Of a stretch of 64,000 nucleotides of DNA, positions 1 to 28,731 are shown piece by piece. Position 1 is the stretch's first letter, and every line of letters starts with the position of its first letter. The position numbers and the translations under genes were made by a program. This DNA comes from Siniperca chuatsi. Taxonomy: Eukaryota > Chordata > Actinopteri > Centrarchiformes > Sinipercidae. The notes under the pieces are model-generated. The model did no database searches. It was not told the DNA's origin and worked only from the letters and a program-made list of their open reading frames with translations. The stretch is taken from contig NC_058045.1 of the NCBI RefSeq assembly GCF_020085105.1, forward strand, positions 11,541,833-11,605,832, written 5' to 3'.

Positions 1-2131
1 AGCAGCTTTTTGTGGTATCTATATCCATGACTTTTTTTTTTGTTATTGTTAATTTTTGACTTGGTTTGTAGTGTAACTTTCTTGCAAAAAAAAAAAAAAA
101 AAAATCTGAGTAGCTCACCCTCAAGCAGGTTTCATTAATCACTTCTTAATCCATAATCTGCACATTTACCTCAGGGTTGACATCCGCAAAGCAGATACGG
201 GACAGTTTGTGGATTTTTGTTGTAACATCAGTTGCTGCACAAACGGTGTTCCTGGGTGCTTAGTGCTCACTGCTGGTCAGTGTCCGACCACACTGGAAAC
301 AGGAATGCCTCCGTACGGGCCCAGCTCCTGCCTATAATGTCTTCATAACATCCTACAGTCCTGCTATATGCCTTTGTAAGCACTGGGCACTCTGGAGCTG
401 TTGAAATGCCCCTTTAAACACCTTTGACCCTTAGTGTCAGTGGACTTACAGTAGGCGACAGGAAGCTCCTACCATCTGAAAATACACCCACTGTGACAGT
501 GTAAACATCCGAGTCTATCCATCCATCCAGACTGCACCAGTGACATATAGGCCTCCACAGGCAGAGTGTCTCATAACTTATATTCTCACTGTACCAAATC
601 TACTTGAATAATTCAACACAAAAGGCCATTGAACACAGTTTTATACATGTCCATTTTTACTGTACTTGCTTTTGTTGTCATATAATTATTAACCTCTCTG
701 GAGAAAGGTGTATAGTTTGATTTATTTGGGTTTTTTTTCTAGATTTTCAATTGTCTTCAGGTCATTTCAGCAACTCTTTGGGGTTTATCACAGCATTACG
801 GTTGACTGTTTTTGTCGGACTGTTTAAAGGCACCGCATTTTGTGAAAAAGAATTTCAGCCCCATTAATGGGGTTCACCCCTTTAATCAGAAACACTTAAT
901 ACTCTGTTGATGTCAGGATGCAGGTTATTCCACTTAGCCTGTTATCCAAAAAATCCTCCAAGTCAGAGAATGAACAGATTGTTTCGGGTGAAAAAGAAAC
1001 TTCCTGACCTCTATGTACTATTTCACATGGAATTACTAATTTTCTTTATTACTTAGATTCTTTTGAAAGTTTTCCATAAGAATAGAGACCACAACATTGT
1101 GAGTTAGCAACGTAGTCATCATTTTTATTATTGCTTTTTTTGTCTCATATGAAATGTTTAAGCTTGTATATTTTTCAAAAAAATCATACCTCTTGAAATA
1201 TTTGTAACCTTCATATCTTTTCAAAACATCCATCATGTAGCTTATGTTTGCTTGAAGAGTAGCACAAATAATTGGTGGTTTTATTTGTCCCTACTTGAAT
1301 GAAGAAGAAAAGAAAGAAAGAAACTTTTTTTCTGTAAAGAAAAACAAAACAAAACACTGGGCTACATTTTATATAATAACCCCATGTTGTCAGGGTCCTG
1401 CACATCCTTGTAGATTCAAAAAGTAATCTTTCCAGGAAATAATAAAATCTTATTTTTTATTATTTTATGTTACAAAATATTTAAAACATCCATTCCCTAC
1501 TGTCTTAGTTAAACATTTTCTATGTGTGGGATGATGTCAGCTGTAAATGACTATGAAACTCCATTTCAGCCTTTTTTTAATCCAATTTTATGATTGTAAT
1601 CCCTGTAAGATTACAGATTTCGACATCTGTTATAGAAAAAGGACTTTAAACAACGATAAAATGGAAATACAAGGTTTCTACAAGATGCTGACAGTGTACC
1701 TGTTAATATTTTTTTCTGCTAATTGATCAAGTGACTTGATTGTTGCCTAGTAAAGAACTAACTTTAATCTTATTTAAAAAGTTAATATGAATTATGTCAA
1801 TATATCACTGATCAGACCGTCTCAACTGAAATCTTCATGACTGATCTCAACGTACAAGCATGAGCGATGCAATTGTGTGCCAAAACTATAATGGTAACTT
1901 CATAAAGATGATACAAATGTTGAGGGTAAAAAAAAAACCTAGCTACTATCAGACATTTAACAAACCTGTACAGTTTTATAAAGTGTGACATGTTTTTATG
2001 TAATGTACAGTAATATTTCTTTTCTGCTTTATGTAAACATTTTGATTGTGTAGCTTTGTTTTCATTTGGTTCTTATTTAATTTTTTTCTTCTTTTTTTGC
2101 TGTACAATACTCAAGCATTGTACAATGGCTT

Positions 2132-2137
2132 ATTAAA
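2132..2137 (+). terminator. Possible polyadenylation signal ATTAAA
   Basis: ATTAAA follows a T-rich stretch (2075-2100) with TGTACA-type elements nearby and is followed by TTTTTGACAT. This is the common variant signal. It would be a proximal 3' end if the upstream DNA is a UTR. Confidence 0.3.
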
Positions 2138-3589
2138 AGTATTTTTGACATAAACAATCTTAAAGATAATGAGCGCCCAACCATTCCAAAGGATTGAAAA
2201 TTGCATTTGCTATAAATGTGCTGCTTATCGACCCAATGCATTTTTGTAGGTTATGAATAGAAGTCTGTCTTGACTGTGAGGTTTTACACGTTGTGAGTTG
2301 TGCACAAGGTACGTTTCTCATTGTCAACATTTCCCAGGTTTTAATCTCTCCTTCTCTGCAGGCTCTTTGTGTAGGCTAAACCAATTCGAATGAACAACAT
2401 AAATGCAATATTTCAAAGTATTATAATCTATAATGTTTAAAAGTTAAGGACATACAGAGCATGTCTTCCCCTCATGACAAAGGCCTGAGGTTTTTCTACG
2501 GTGGGGTTATTGTTTAAGGGGCAGCCATGATTGGAGAGTGTGGTTCTTGAGCAGTGAGAAGTAGCTTTGAGTTCTCACAGCTTATCAGAGGCTCCACAGT
2601 TACAAGTTGTTACCAAAGGCTTTGAAGGGAAAGATGAATGTTGCAGTAATGTTGAGCCCAACCCAGTTTGGACCCCTGGGTTCAACTTTCTGTACTGTAG
2701 GTGTTGCTCAATGGATGTTGTGCTTAATATGGACCTTTTTCTACATCTCAAATAAGCAACCTCATTATTTAAAAAAAAAATCACTTGAATGAACAAAACC
2801 CATTTAATCATACGAGCAAATACATTCTGAATGAGTAAAAAGACACACAAAAGAGTGAGTAGCAACATGCAGCAGCAGACTATATCTGTCTGTACCCTTC
2901 ACTGACCATGTGGTCTTGCTTGACTGCCTGAAGTGACACTGTGTGGCGTTTGCTCTTTACTCTAGAAATGCACACTGACAAAAAGTCTTCTGCTCAAGTG
3001 TTGGACATGTTTGTCCTGAAAGGGTTTGTCTGTTCAAGGGTTTTCCAGCACACAGTGCTGTGAATGACCTCCCTTTTTGATTACAGAGAGAGCCTCTCAC
3101 CAGCCTTTTGGTTCTGTTTCCTGTACCTGTTTGTCCTCAACGTACCTCCTCAGTGTAATGTTGCTCTTTTGATACCTCTGTGTGTTTCTCCTCTGCCCAT
3201 CACCATCAGTTGCCTGTTGTAGTGACTCCATGGTGCTGCTTCCCCTCTCAGCACCAATATAATCTAATCTGTAAATAACTCTCGACTCAGCTATGGCCAG
3301 TACATTCTCCTATGACCTCACTCTAACCTTCAGGTGTCATTTTGTTTTTTCTCTCTCAGCAAACCAAAATCACTACATTCAAGTATTACAGTTGTACAGT
3401 TCCTTGGATTCTACACACATTCAATGTGCTGGTCTTAGCTGCTCTGCTGTACCTTTTTATGGCATTATTTTTTACATGTTAGACAATATATTGTGACCAT
3501 GTCCTATGCAAATATGAAAAATAACAGATTGTTGAATAATGTATGTTGTCATAACTTGTATGCATGAAATAGTGAAGTTTACATTTGGA

Positions 3590-3595
3590 AATAAA
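3590..3595 (+). terminator. Polyadenylation signal AATAAA, + strand
   Basis: AATAAA is preceded by AT-rich sequence with TGTATG and TGTCATAAC motifs. About 25 bases downstream lies a GT-rich element (TTTGTTTTGTG at about 3618), the usual layout of a vertebrate 3' end. It supports a + strand transcript ending near 3610-3620, converging on otud7a. Confidence 0.5.
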
Positions 3596-3829
3596 TTCAT
3601 AAAATAAGCAGCTACAATTTGTTTTGTGCTAATTTCCTTTTCTGTTCAAGTGACATTATGTGATTTTTGCTGAACAGCGGCCACTGTGGCCACAATTAAC
3701 AGGCGCTAACACATTATGGGATAATGATAGATGCTAAAACATAGGCTAGTAGTATAAGAAGATAAGAGTCATTAAAGCATCTTGTATGGATTAGACAAAC
3801 AACATATAACATATTAATTGATGAATTTA

Positions 3830-4021
3830 AGAGGTGCCGGTAGGCTGATTTTGTTACTTTTTGACAGAGCCAAGCTAGCTGTTTCCCCGTTTCCAGTCTT
3901 TATGCTAAGCTAAGCTAACCAGCTGCTGGCTGTAGCCTTAACGTAATATTTACGGATATCGAGCTTCTCATCTAACTCTCGGCAAGAAAGTGAATCCCAA
4001 ATTGTCAAAGTATTCCTTTAA
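3830..4021. repeat. Teleost interspersed repeat with GCTAAGCTAAGCTAACC core
   Basis: The block runs from a GTGCCGGTAGGCTGATTTTG segment through GCTAAGCTAAGCTAACCAGC to a CCTTTAAG end. I recognise this wording as a high-copy interspersed sequence of perciform genomes. I cannot assign its family without a repeat library. Confidence 0.55.
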
Positions 4022-4227
4022 GTCAGGGAACTGACCACACCAAGTGAAGCTGTAGATGCAACAACCGTATTGAATCGAGCAAGGTTTGTTTTGCTTATAA
4101 TTTTATTTTTTTAATTTTAAGTGAAAGAATGTGTTTTTCTTTTTTTTAAAGTTACATAGTCTTTCTTTAATGTCAGATTTGTGTCAGTCCTACACTAAGG
4201 AAGTTCCTCATTTGTAATTTGTAAACA

Positions 4228-5320
4228 TTAAAAGGGCAATAAGTAAGAATTGAGACCACTCTCCACCTGTCAAATTTATACTCCAAAGAAATAGGGGGCG
4301 GTGTATCACATATCAGGTCATAACTGCTGCTAACTACTATTAGCTAGGTAGCTCAGTTAGCTTTGCAGATAAGTTAGTGGTCCTATTAGCTGACTGAGTC
4401 GAATAGGGTGTCTCTGCAAAACCGGAGACTTTGTGTGGGTGTGGTAACTGTCAATCATTTTTTAATTTGGCCAATCAGAGGTTTACAATCCTCTTTCAAT
4501 CAAAAATTAATTTCACCAGTAGGCCCCCTGAACCAGTTTTCAATTAGTTTTTAATTTGGCTGATCATCTTTCTCATAGGAGAAGGGGGCAGTTCGACACG
4601 AAGACGCAAACTTGCCTTGTATCCAGAGTTTTCAAGTTGGTTTAAAGAAGACAGCACTAATTGCAAAAATGGCAAACATTATTTTACAATATATATACAA
4701 TATTTATTTTTAACCTGCTGTATCATCACAACCTCTTCAGTTGAATCGAATGAAGCATAAAGCAATAATGTTTGCAAAGCAATGGAAATCCCTGTAGTAT
4801 AGGCCTAAATGAGTAGCTGGTGCTGCAGCGGCGTCTCTGACAGTGTCGGTGCAACTTTCCAAAGAGGCGTTATTTGGATAAAAAATAAAAATTTAGAATT
4901 TTTTTTTAACTTAAAGTCACATATGACAGTATTACAGCGAAAATTACAGCAGCTTTCAGCCTAGCTCCGCCATTGCTGTCATTGTTTGTGTACCTCCCCC
5001 CTTTTAATACTGTGAAGTGATTCGCTGAATTAAAAGGTAATTGACAACTGATTCAGGCAGCGTATTGGTGAAATTAGTTTTTGATTGACAGAGAATTCTA
5101 AGCCTCTGACTGGCCAAATTAAAAAATGATAGTTACCCTGCCCATTCAAAGTCTCCGGTCTGCAGGGACACAAACTTGACTGAGTCCGGAATGGGCACCA
5201 GAACCAGTGCCGAGTGAGCGGGCCACGGAACTGGGATCAGCAGCCTGTTCAGAAGGGTAGTTAATTTTTTTTATGTATTAAAAGACCATTCTGGCCAAAT
5301 CTTATATATTGCCCCTTTAA
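4228..5320. mobile_element. TTAA-flanked fold-back DNA element (1.1 kb)
   Basis: The left end reads TTAA then AAGGGCAATAAGTAAG. The right end, reverse-complemented, reads TTAA then AGGGGCAATATATAAG. Inside are two long inverted arms at about 4391-4520 and 5063-5186. They match over about 120 bases, sharing ACCGGAGACTTTG and TTTTTTAATTTGGCCA-type blocks. About 540 bases separate the arms, and they hold a third partial copy of the TTTTTAATTTGGC motif (about 4545-4560). No transposase frame is present, so this is non-autonomous. The TTAA flank suggests a piggyBac-type target duplication, but the termini are not classic piggyBac. Confidence 0.6.
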
Positions 5321-8229
5321 AGGGTGGAATGATATTCCTCAGGTATAGACAGCCTTTTCTCATGAGCTTGCTATTTGTTTCAGTAGTATTCTTGCAACAG
5401 GAAGTACACCTTGTTCCCTCCTTTCACACATGCAAATATTTACAGTAACTGCTGGGGTATCAAAAATAGGTGGGGCACCGAATGCTGAGGACTTCTTCCT
5501 TCCTTATTGTATTTCAGGCCAAATAGACTGATAAATTGTGTGAAGTTTCCTGTATATACCCAGTGCACTTGCAACTAAAGGAGAATGAATGATTCATCTA
5601 CAAACTGTAGCCTCCCTCTGTGCAAAGTACTTTCAAATCCGTGTGACACACAAAAAGCAGAGTTTCTCACTGCATCTACATTTGCTGCCCTGCAAAATCG
5701 CTGCCAACGTGCCTTTATCCTTCTCTTAAGCCGAGTGTGCCCACCAACACCAGCAGAGATCACAGGCATGGCCTTTCCTGCTCATAATGAATCATGCGAT
5801 GTGGAGTGAGACAGGAAGGAAGAGAAAGGACGAAGGCATTAAAATGCTCGATGAGGAGCCTGGTGTTCTCCCTGCTCAATCTGTACACCTCCTGTCTCCA
5901 GGCAGGTTGGAGCTACCAGCACACCACGCTACACAAACAGACAAGCTGCCACCCCTGGCACCGCCACACAACTTGGTGTGCCATCACAGCCGGCATGTTC
6001 CCAGAGCTTGTTTTTCATATTTGTGTGACATCATGAGGGACTTCTGCATAGTTAGTTTTTCTATCTTTATATTTAACTTTTTTTTTTTTTAATTAAGCTT
6101 TGAATGTTGGAAGGGAGCTGTTGTCAAGGAAAATTGAGCTCCTAAATATAAAAACCCTGCATCTTTCCTCTGCATGATTGTGGACCTCTGGTCATGCACA
6201 GTAGAGTCTCACTAGAGTCCCTCTGCAGACCACCGACTGAGCTAATTCACACATATCTCGGCGTATTACAAGAAAGATCGTGGGTTTTGCTGGTTGTGTG
6301 GGTGAGGCACATATTCTCTCTGGGTTGCATGTCTTTCAGTCACGTGTTTATTCTCAAGATGACACATTTTCTCCTCTGTAGTGAGTTATATTGCTGCTGC
6401 AGATGCGGGGTAAAGTACAGACAGCTATATGAGCAGTTAGAGCATATCTCTGTAGGTATCACCCTGCAGACAGGATGTGGGGGCGGAGAAGGTGGTTTCA
6501 GTTTGAGTTATTTATCTCTTCAGTCCCACCTTTTCTTTGGATTATCAGCTCCTGAACATCTCCAGGTGAAATTATCTATGCAGAATAAAGTCAGGTGTTT
6601 ACAGTGTGACGAGAACCTCAACCATGAGTTATTTTGAATGCATTGTCTGAGGGAAAGTACAGTACAGTGTGAGAGTGAGATGGAAGATAAGGATGAGGTT
6701 GTGGGTGGTGTTACCCTGCACTGATTGGTGCACCCAACCTAGACCCACTCAAAGTCTAGAGTGTGGGAGGCTTTGTGGGCTGGAAAGGGTCTATGCTCCA
6801 CTGAGGTATGTGGGCATCGCTGACTTTGAGACTCAGTGGAATTAATCTACATAAAAAAAGGGAGAGATGTGGTCAGCAGCAGCGGCGGCAGCAGCAGTGG
6901 TCCTAATCACACAGAGGCCTCTGTGTGTGTGTGTGTGTGTACGTCTCTCTTCCTCCATGCCAAGCCCCAGAAGGCAGGCTGAAGGGCCATGTGATGCCAC
7001 CCACTCTCGAGTGCAGTGCATGGCAGGGCTGGCGCTAGATCCTGCAGAGCGGGTGGGATGAGCTCAGATATTGGAGGCTGGCACTGGCTGAGAACAAGGC
7101 TTAGCTATGGGGGGGGGGGGCATGCTTAAAACACAACAGCACTGTAAATACTGTCAGGTACTGGTTTACAATCTAGTTGACGAGAATAGTTGATAAGAAC
7201 AGTGCAAAGACGATCTAAATATTACATTTATATACACATGCATATGCGTAATTGTTCTGCGTTTTAATTTCACCATCTTAATGAGACAACTGCTTACCAT
7301 ACAAATCAATATTTATGAACTATTGTGTTGCGTTAAGGCCTCTAATGGGTACTTATTATGTGAGGGAGGAGACAGATGCATCTGAAAGGGAAATAAAAGC
7401 CAGAATTACTGTATTGTTTTTAAATGAGTTGTGCTGTGCTGTTTGAGTGGATGAGAGGCCTGCCAAACAACTGTTGTATGCCTGATAGAGCTCTTTGTTG
7501 ATTTGAAAAGCAAAGGGAGGTCCCTCATGCAAATTCAAAGGAAATTCTGAGAAAGCGGTTCCAAGACAGAAGACAATGCACTCTGTCTCATTCAGTACAC
7601 GTTATGGAAGACACAGGATACAAGAGCTCAGGAATGCTGTGAAGAATGTATCCCGGCCCTTGCGTGCCATTGTGTGACTAACATTAATCACGTGGAGATG
7701 TAATTCATCTTCAAAACTCAACAAGTCACTCCATATTATTAGCAGCCGCAGTCTACAACCATGACCTGAGGCATGGGGCAACAGTTGGAGAAGTGAGTCT
7801 AACCCACATTGTTGTCCCAGTCATGAGACTTTAAGCTCAGGCAGAAGTATGCAATTCATCCCACATATAACAGACTGCTGCCCACTAAGCAACCTTCTCC
7901 TCACTCTCACTCCACCAACTCAGCCAGCTGCTACTGTCGGCTATGAACTGTTGATTCTTGAAAAAGCAAAGGTCAATTTTACTTCATATGCTCAGTGTTT
8001 ATTGAAAAAGTTTTTAAAAAACCCTCAAAGACTGCATTCATTTTGGAGCTCACGAGTTCTAAGTTAGTGTATTTGAGAGTTCTGACAGACAGTGCAGGGA
8101 CTGATTTGTTACTCTGATTACACTTCTGTTTACTGTGTCAGGGTATTGTTCCTCTCCTCACTTTTTAAACTCTCTGGGTGCATTATAGTTTAACATGACC
8201 TTGAGTCTACAGCCACACTAGCAGCTCTG
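5321..8229. other. Intergenic DNA, no gene recognised
   Basis: Open frames here reach about 147 codons (for example + strand 6194-6637) but show no domain, no splice-consistent neighbours and no family resemblance. The stretch contains a short (TG)n tract at 6922-6940, a GCAGCGGCGGCAGCAGCAG run near 6875-6895 and a G10 run near 7110. I see nothing else in it. Confidence 0.5.
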
Positions 8230-8775
8230 TGAGGCTGTACTTTATTGGCACAGTGGTGCTTTGCGCTCAATGCTATCATCAGCATGCTAACGTGCTCACA
8301 ATGACAGTGCTAAAATGTTTACCGTGTTCACCATCTTAGTTTAGTGCGTTAGCATTTCGACCTGATGAAAAGTCTGAAGCCTGAAGTAAAGGGAACACCA
8401 AAGTTATTACACTTCATCCTGAGGGAGAAATGAATGTCTAGAAAATCTCATGGCAATACATCCAATTGTTGTAGAGACATTTCACACAAAACCACAAATG
8501 TGAACCTTGTGGCTGGAGGAAAAGTCAGGGGATCACCAAATTATACAGGATACATCCTTTGGGAACCATGGATGTTTGTACAAAATTTTGTACCAATACA
8601 TTAGGTAAATGTTGAGATATTTTACCAAATAGGTGAAATATTTGACCAGCTGGTAACGCTAGACGAAGAATCACCAAAGTCATTAGGATTCATCCTCTGG
8701 GGACCATGAATGTCTGTACAGAAATCCATGGCAACACATAGTTAAAATATTTAACTAAGTGGTGGACCAACCAAT
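8230..8775. repeat. Degenerate copy of a widespread teleost repeat
   Basis: The recurrent phrases CATGCTAACGTGCTCA, TTTACCGTGTTCACCATCTTAG, GGCAATACATCCAATTGTTG and GTCAGGGGATCACCAAA occur in the order I know from a high-copy interspersed sequence of percomorph fish. The second half repeats the pattern (GATTCATCCTCTGGGGACCATGAATGTCTGT), so the copy contains internal tandem units. It is too decayed to code for anything. Confidence 0.55.
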
Positions 8776-9476
8776 CCAGCATAGCTAAAAAAAATTAAAA
8801 AAAACCCTAAAGACATTTTATAGTTTATAAATAACGACTGCTTGTGTAAAACCAATGATGACAATCTGACTGGAAGCCTTTGGTAACAGCTTTTAACGTG
8901 CTAGAATGAAACTCTACTTACTGTTATTGTCACAAGCTGCTTTTCTCTGCATTTGAAGATTAATTTAAGCTGTAATTAAATTCATCCTGACATTATCTAC
9001 GATGACAAATAAATGATTAAACCTCTCTTTGAATGTTCTCTGAGTCATTTTTATGTAGTATTTGATACCATTTGTCTTGATATGTGACTTGTGCTCACAT
9101 GCAGCAAGCCCTCGCCAGATTTAACCATAAGGATAGGGGACACGTCACATGAATGCACTTGCAGATTTTCTGCTGCTTTTCAAAGGCCTGTTTCGCTGCG
9201 TGGCGTCAATCCTCCTGCCAATGTAGGAGCGTCTCTGGATGACTAAGGCAGAGTTACAGCTCTCAGTCTGGAATGGTGCCCTACTTGACAGTTCACTCCT
9301 AAGAATCTCAACTCTGTAACCTCAGGCCGATTTTGGTTGGAATTTCCCCCTCATTCTATTTTGTTTGACTCATTCAAAAAGCCAACACAAGATTAATTTG
9401 CTTTTTTCCATTAACGCTGAGTCTTATAAATAACCACTGAAAGTGTCCAATTCTAAAAATTCAGATCCTCAGCCTC

Positions 9477-9913
9477 TTAAAGGGGCACTGCACTGATTTT
9501 ACACGTGAAGATCAGTTTAGTTGTCATGGGGAGTACTATACAGTTGTATGATGTCTTTTGAGGCTCCGGAGAAGCTTTGTCAAGTTGGAGAAATTAACCC
9601 TGGTGATGTCATTGCGAGGTCATCAGCGTTATCTCGGCTTCAGCTTGGAGAATATTTTTTAATTCTCTGCATTACAAACTTGGAGCATGGAGTTGACCAG
9701 GCAGAAGGGTTTTATAATAGAAATTATTGAGTTGCATTATGGGAATCGTAGGATCCAGCCTTTTTGGAGCTTGACCCACATTTGCAACAAATAAATCTGG
9801 ATATTTCAGTCATTTCTGCATCAATTTCAATTATTCTTTTTTAAAAATCTGTCTCTCGCAAGTCCCCCAACATTATGGAAGTGCAATATTAAAATGCTGG
9901 ACTACCCCTTTAA
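9477..9913. mobile_element. MITE with TTAA flanks (437 bp)
   Basis: The left end is TTAA-AGGGGCACTGCACTGA and the reverse-complemented right end is TTAA-AGGGGTAGTCCAGCAT. This gives short imperfect terminal inverted repeats inside TTAA on both sides. The inside is non-coding. The terminal word AGGGG(C/T)A after TTAA is shared with the element at 4228-5320, so the same transposase may have moved both. Confidence 0.6.
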
Positions 9914-9959
9914 GGATGCACTCTTGATTAGTTCTGGTACACTAATACAGTAATTTCAA

Positions 9960-11830
9960 CCTATTATCGTCTGCTTTTAGGTCTCGCTAGAAAACAAAAG
10001 AGAAGATGAAAGCAAATACATAGCAAAATAGTGTATTGTAGTGTCTGTGAATCAAGAGAAACCTTAACAACATGATCTCCCAGGTTTCTTATAAAGTAAC
10101 TTAAAACTGTCAGACCATAGCATTGATTTATACAATTCCTCAGCCTAAAAATGTAATCTAGAATCTCTAGATTTCTCATGATTACCTCCTTGAAGAAAAA
10201 CAATAATGACGCAGACACACCATGTTTGTAACAATAAACTATTTTTTTCATATTTACATCTGTACCTAATGTGCAAATCAATAATTTAAAGTAGTGTAAA
10301 ACTCTTAAAGGAATACAAAATCATATCTTACAGTCCTAACATGGTGAGAGTCCATGAACAGGTCACATAGAAACAAAGAGGAGCAACACTGCAGTGTGTA
10401 CAGGAGAGAGACAGAAGCGAACTGAGGGAGCAGTGGACATCCTTGGCCAGGACACACTTAGTTAAGGACAGCATGGTACATTATCCAAGCATCACCAGAA
10501 CAAACAGCAACACAAACACTGCGTCTTTACAGTAGTCATGTCGAATGAGCAGAAAGCACTTGGAGGCCCGGGGTTTTACAAACCCACTGATTGGTTAAAG
10601 CACTGATGATCACAAAGGCTTGAGGTGCTCTTAGCAGCAGGTGCTTCTTTTAACGGCCTCTAGATATGGAAGAAGAACAGACAATCTCACACTGGACCGG
10701 TGACACATCTATACTGCAGGTCACCACATAGTGCTAATAGCATGATTGCACATCGTGTTGTGTGTGAAGGGGGGAAGAGACACGTAAATCACACTTCAGA
10801 CAAATACGCATCGGCCTGCTCTCACTACCCACAATTCTTTTCATCTAACACACATTGACCAAATAGAGAAGTTAACAGGCGATTTAGAGTAACACACCAT
10901 AAACACTGCATATCCGAGAAGCAATTCATTCTATGCACATTGTTTGGTGTTTGCCACAGAAAACATTTTGAAAATTTAATCGTAAGAAGCCAGTTTGGCA
11001 GTGCTTGTGGTCTTTAGGAGGTCGACTACGGGCAAATGTGAAATGATATCTTACACAATAGTTTGAGTCCAATTCTGACACAGGAAACCCTTGCACCGTG
11101 GTAAGAACAAAAGTACACTTAACAAATGAGATAGTTTTACATTTCATCTTAATCCAACATTACAATCTATAATGCTTACACATTTTAATTCCTGTAGTTC
11201 AAATTTGTTTACAAAAGCACACCGTGACAATCCTTTACAATTTACAAGACACAGTTAACCTACAGTAACTATATTATTGGTGCATAGACAAAATTGGGAG
11301 AGGGTGTAGCAAAAATCACCAATTTATTGCTTTAAAGTCTAATATTAATCTCCCATTAAATTTCTTTTGATTGCAAAACAACTACAAATTTTCCACAGAG
11401 ATTTTGAAGAACCAAGCAGAGGTATTGCATTCAAACTGATTAAAAGAGCTAAAATGTTCCCTCCTGATGAGATGCAAATCTTTTATCCTTTGAAAAATAA
11501 AGAACTTTCCCTCACATAAAGAAAGTTACATCACAGAGAAATGACTTTTACTCTAAAACAAGTAAAAGACTAAATTCAATGAGACAGAAAAAAACTAAAC
11601 AAAATAGCACAATTTCTGGCCAAAGCTGCTCACTGTTTCAAGTTCTGCTTCCCCCATCATAAAGTAATAATCTTTACTAACAAGGGAAGGGTGACAGGAA
11701 TACAAGAGCATTCTTTAACAAAATAGGAAAATGTTTGCCATCATGTTATTCTAAATGCAGAGTGCAGATGGTGTAGTTGCCTCAAGTCTCCTGCGGCCTT
11801 GCTGACAAGTGGCTGAAGTGGCTGTGATGG
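9960..11830 (-). other. otud7a: otud7a 3' UTR and flank (extent unresolved)
   Basis: This is the AT-rich stretch immediately 3' of the otud7a stop codon on the minus strand. Candidate minus-strand poly(A) signals are AATAAA (read as TTTATT at 11323-11328) and ATTAAA variants near 11182 and 10975. Vertebrate OTUD7A mRNAs have long 3' UTRs, so the true end could lie further left. No coding frame is recognisable. Confidence 0.45.

Positions 11831-28731
<16,901 letters not shown>

Larger units (their letters stand above)
1..3620 (+). other. AT-rich non-coding stretch, candidate 3' UTR of klf13
   Basis: No open frame in this stretch resembles a protein. It is AT-rich with poly-A and poly-T runs (poly-A at about 86-104) and ends at a well-formed polyadenylation signal at 3590. 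In tetrapods KLF13 lies next to OTUD7A and is transcribed towards it, so a + strand 3' UTR is expected at this place. That assignment is inference from gene order, because no KLF13 zinc-finger coding sequence is in the window. It could equally be plain intergenic DNA. Confidence 0.35.

Noticed and set aside
6194..6637. 147-codon + strand open frame
   Set aside because: Low-complexity, leucine- and serine-rich chance translation with no splice partners or promoter features.
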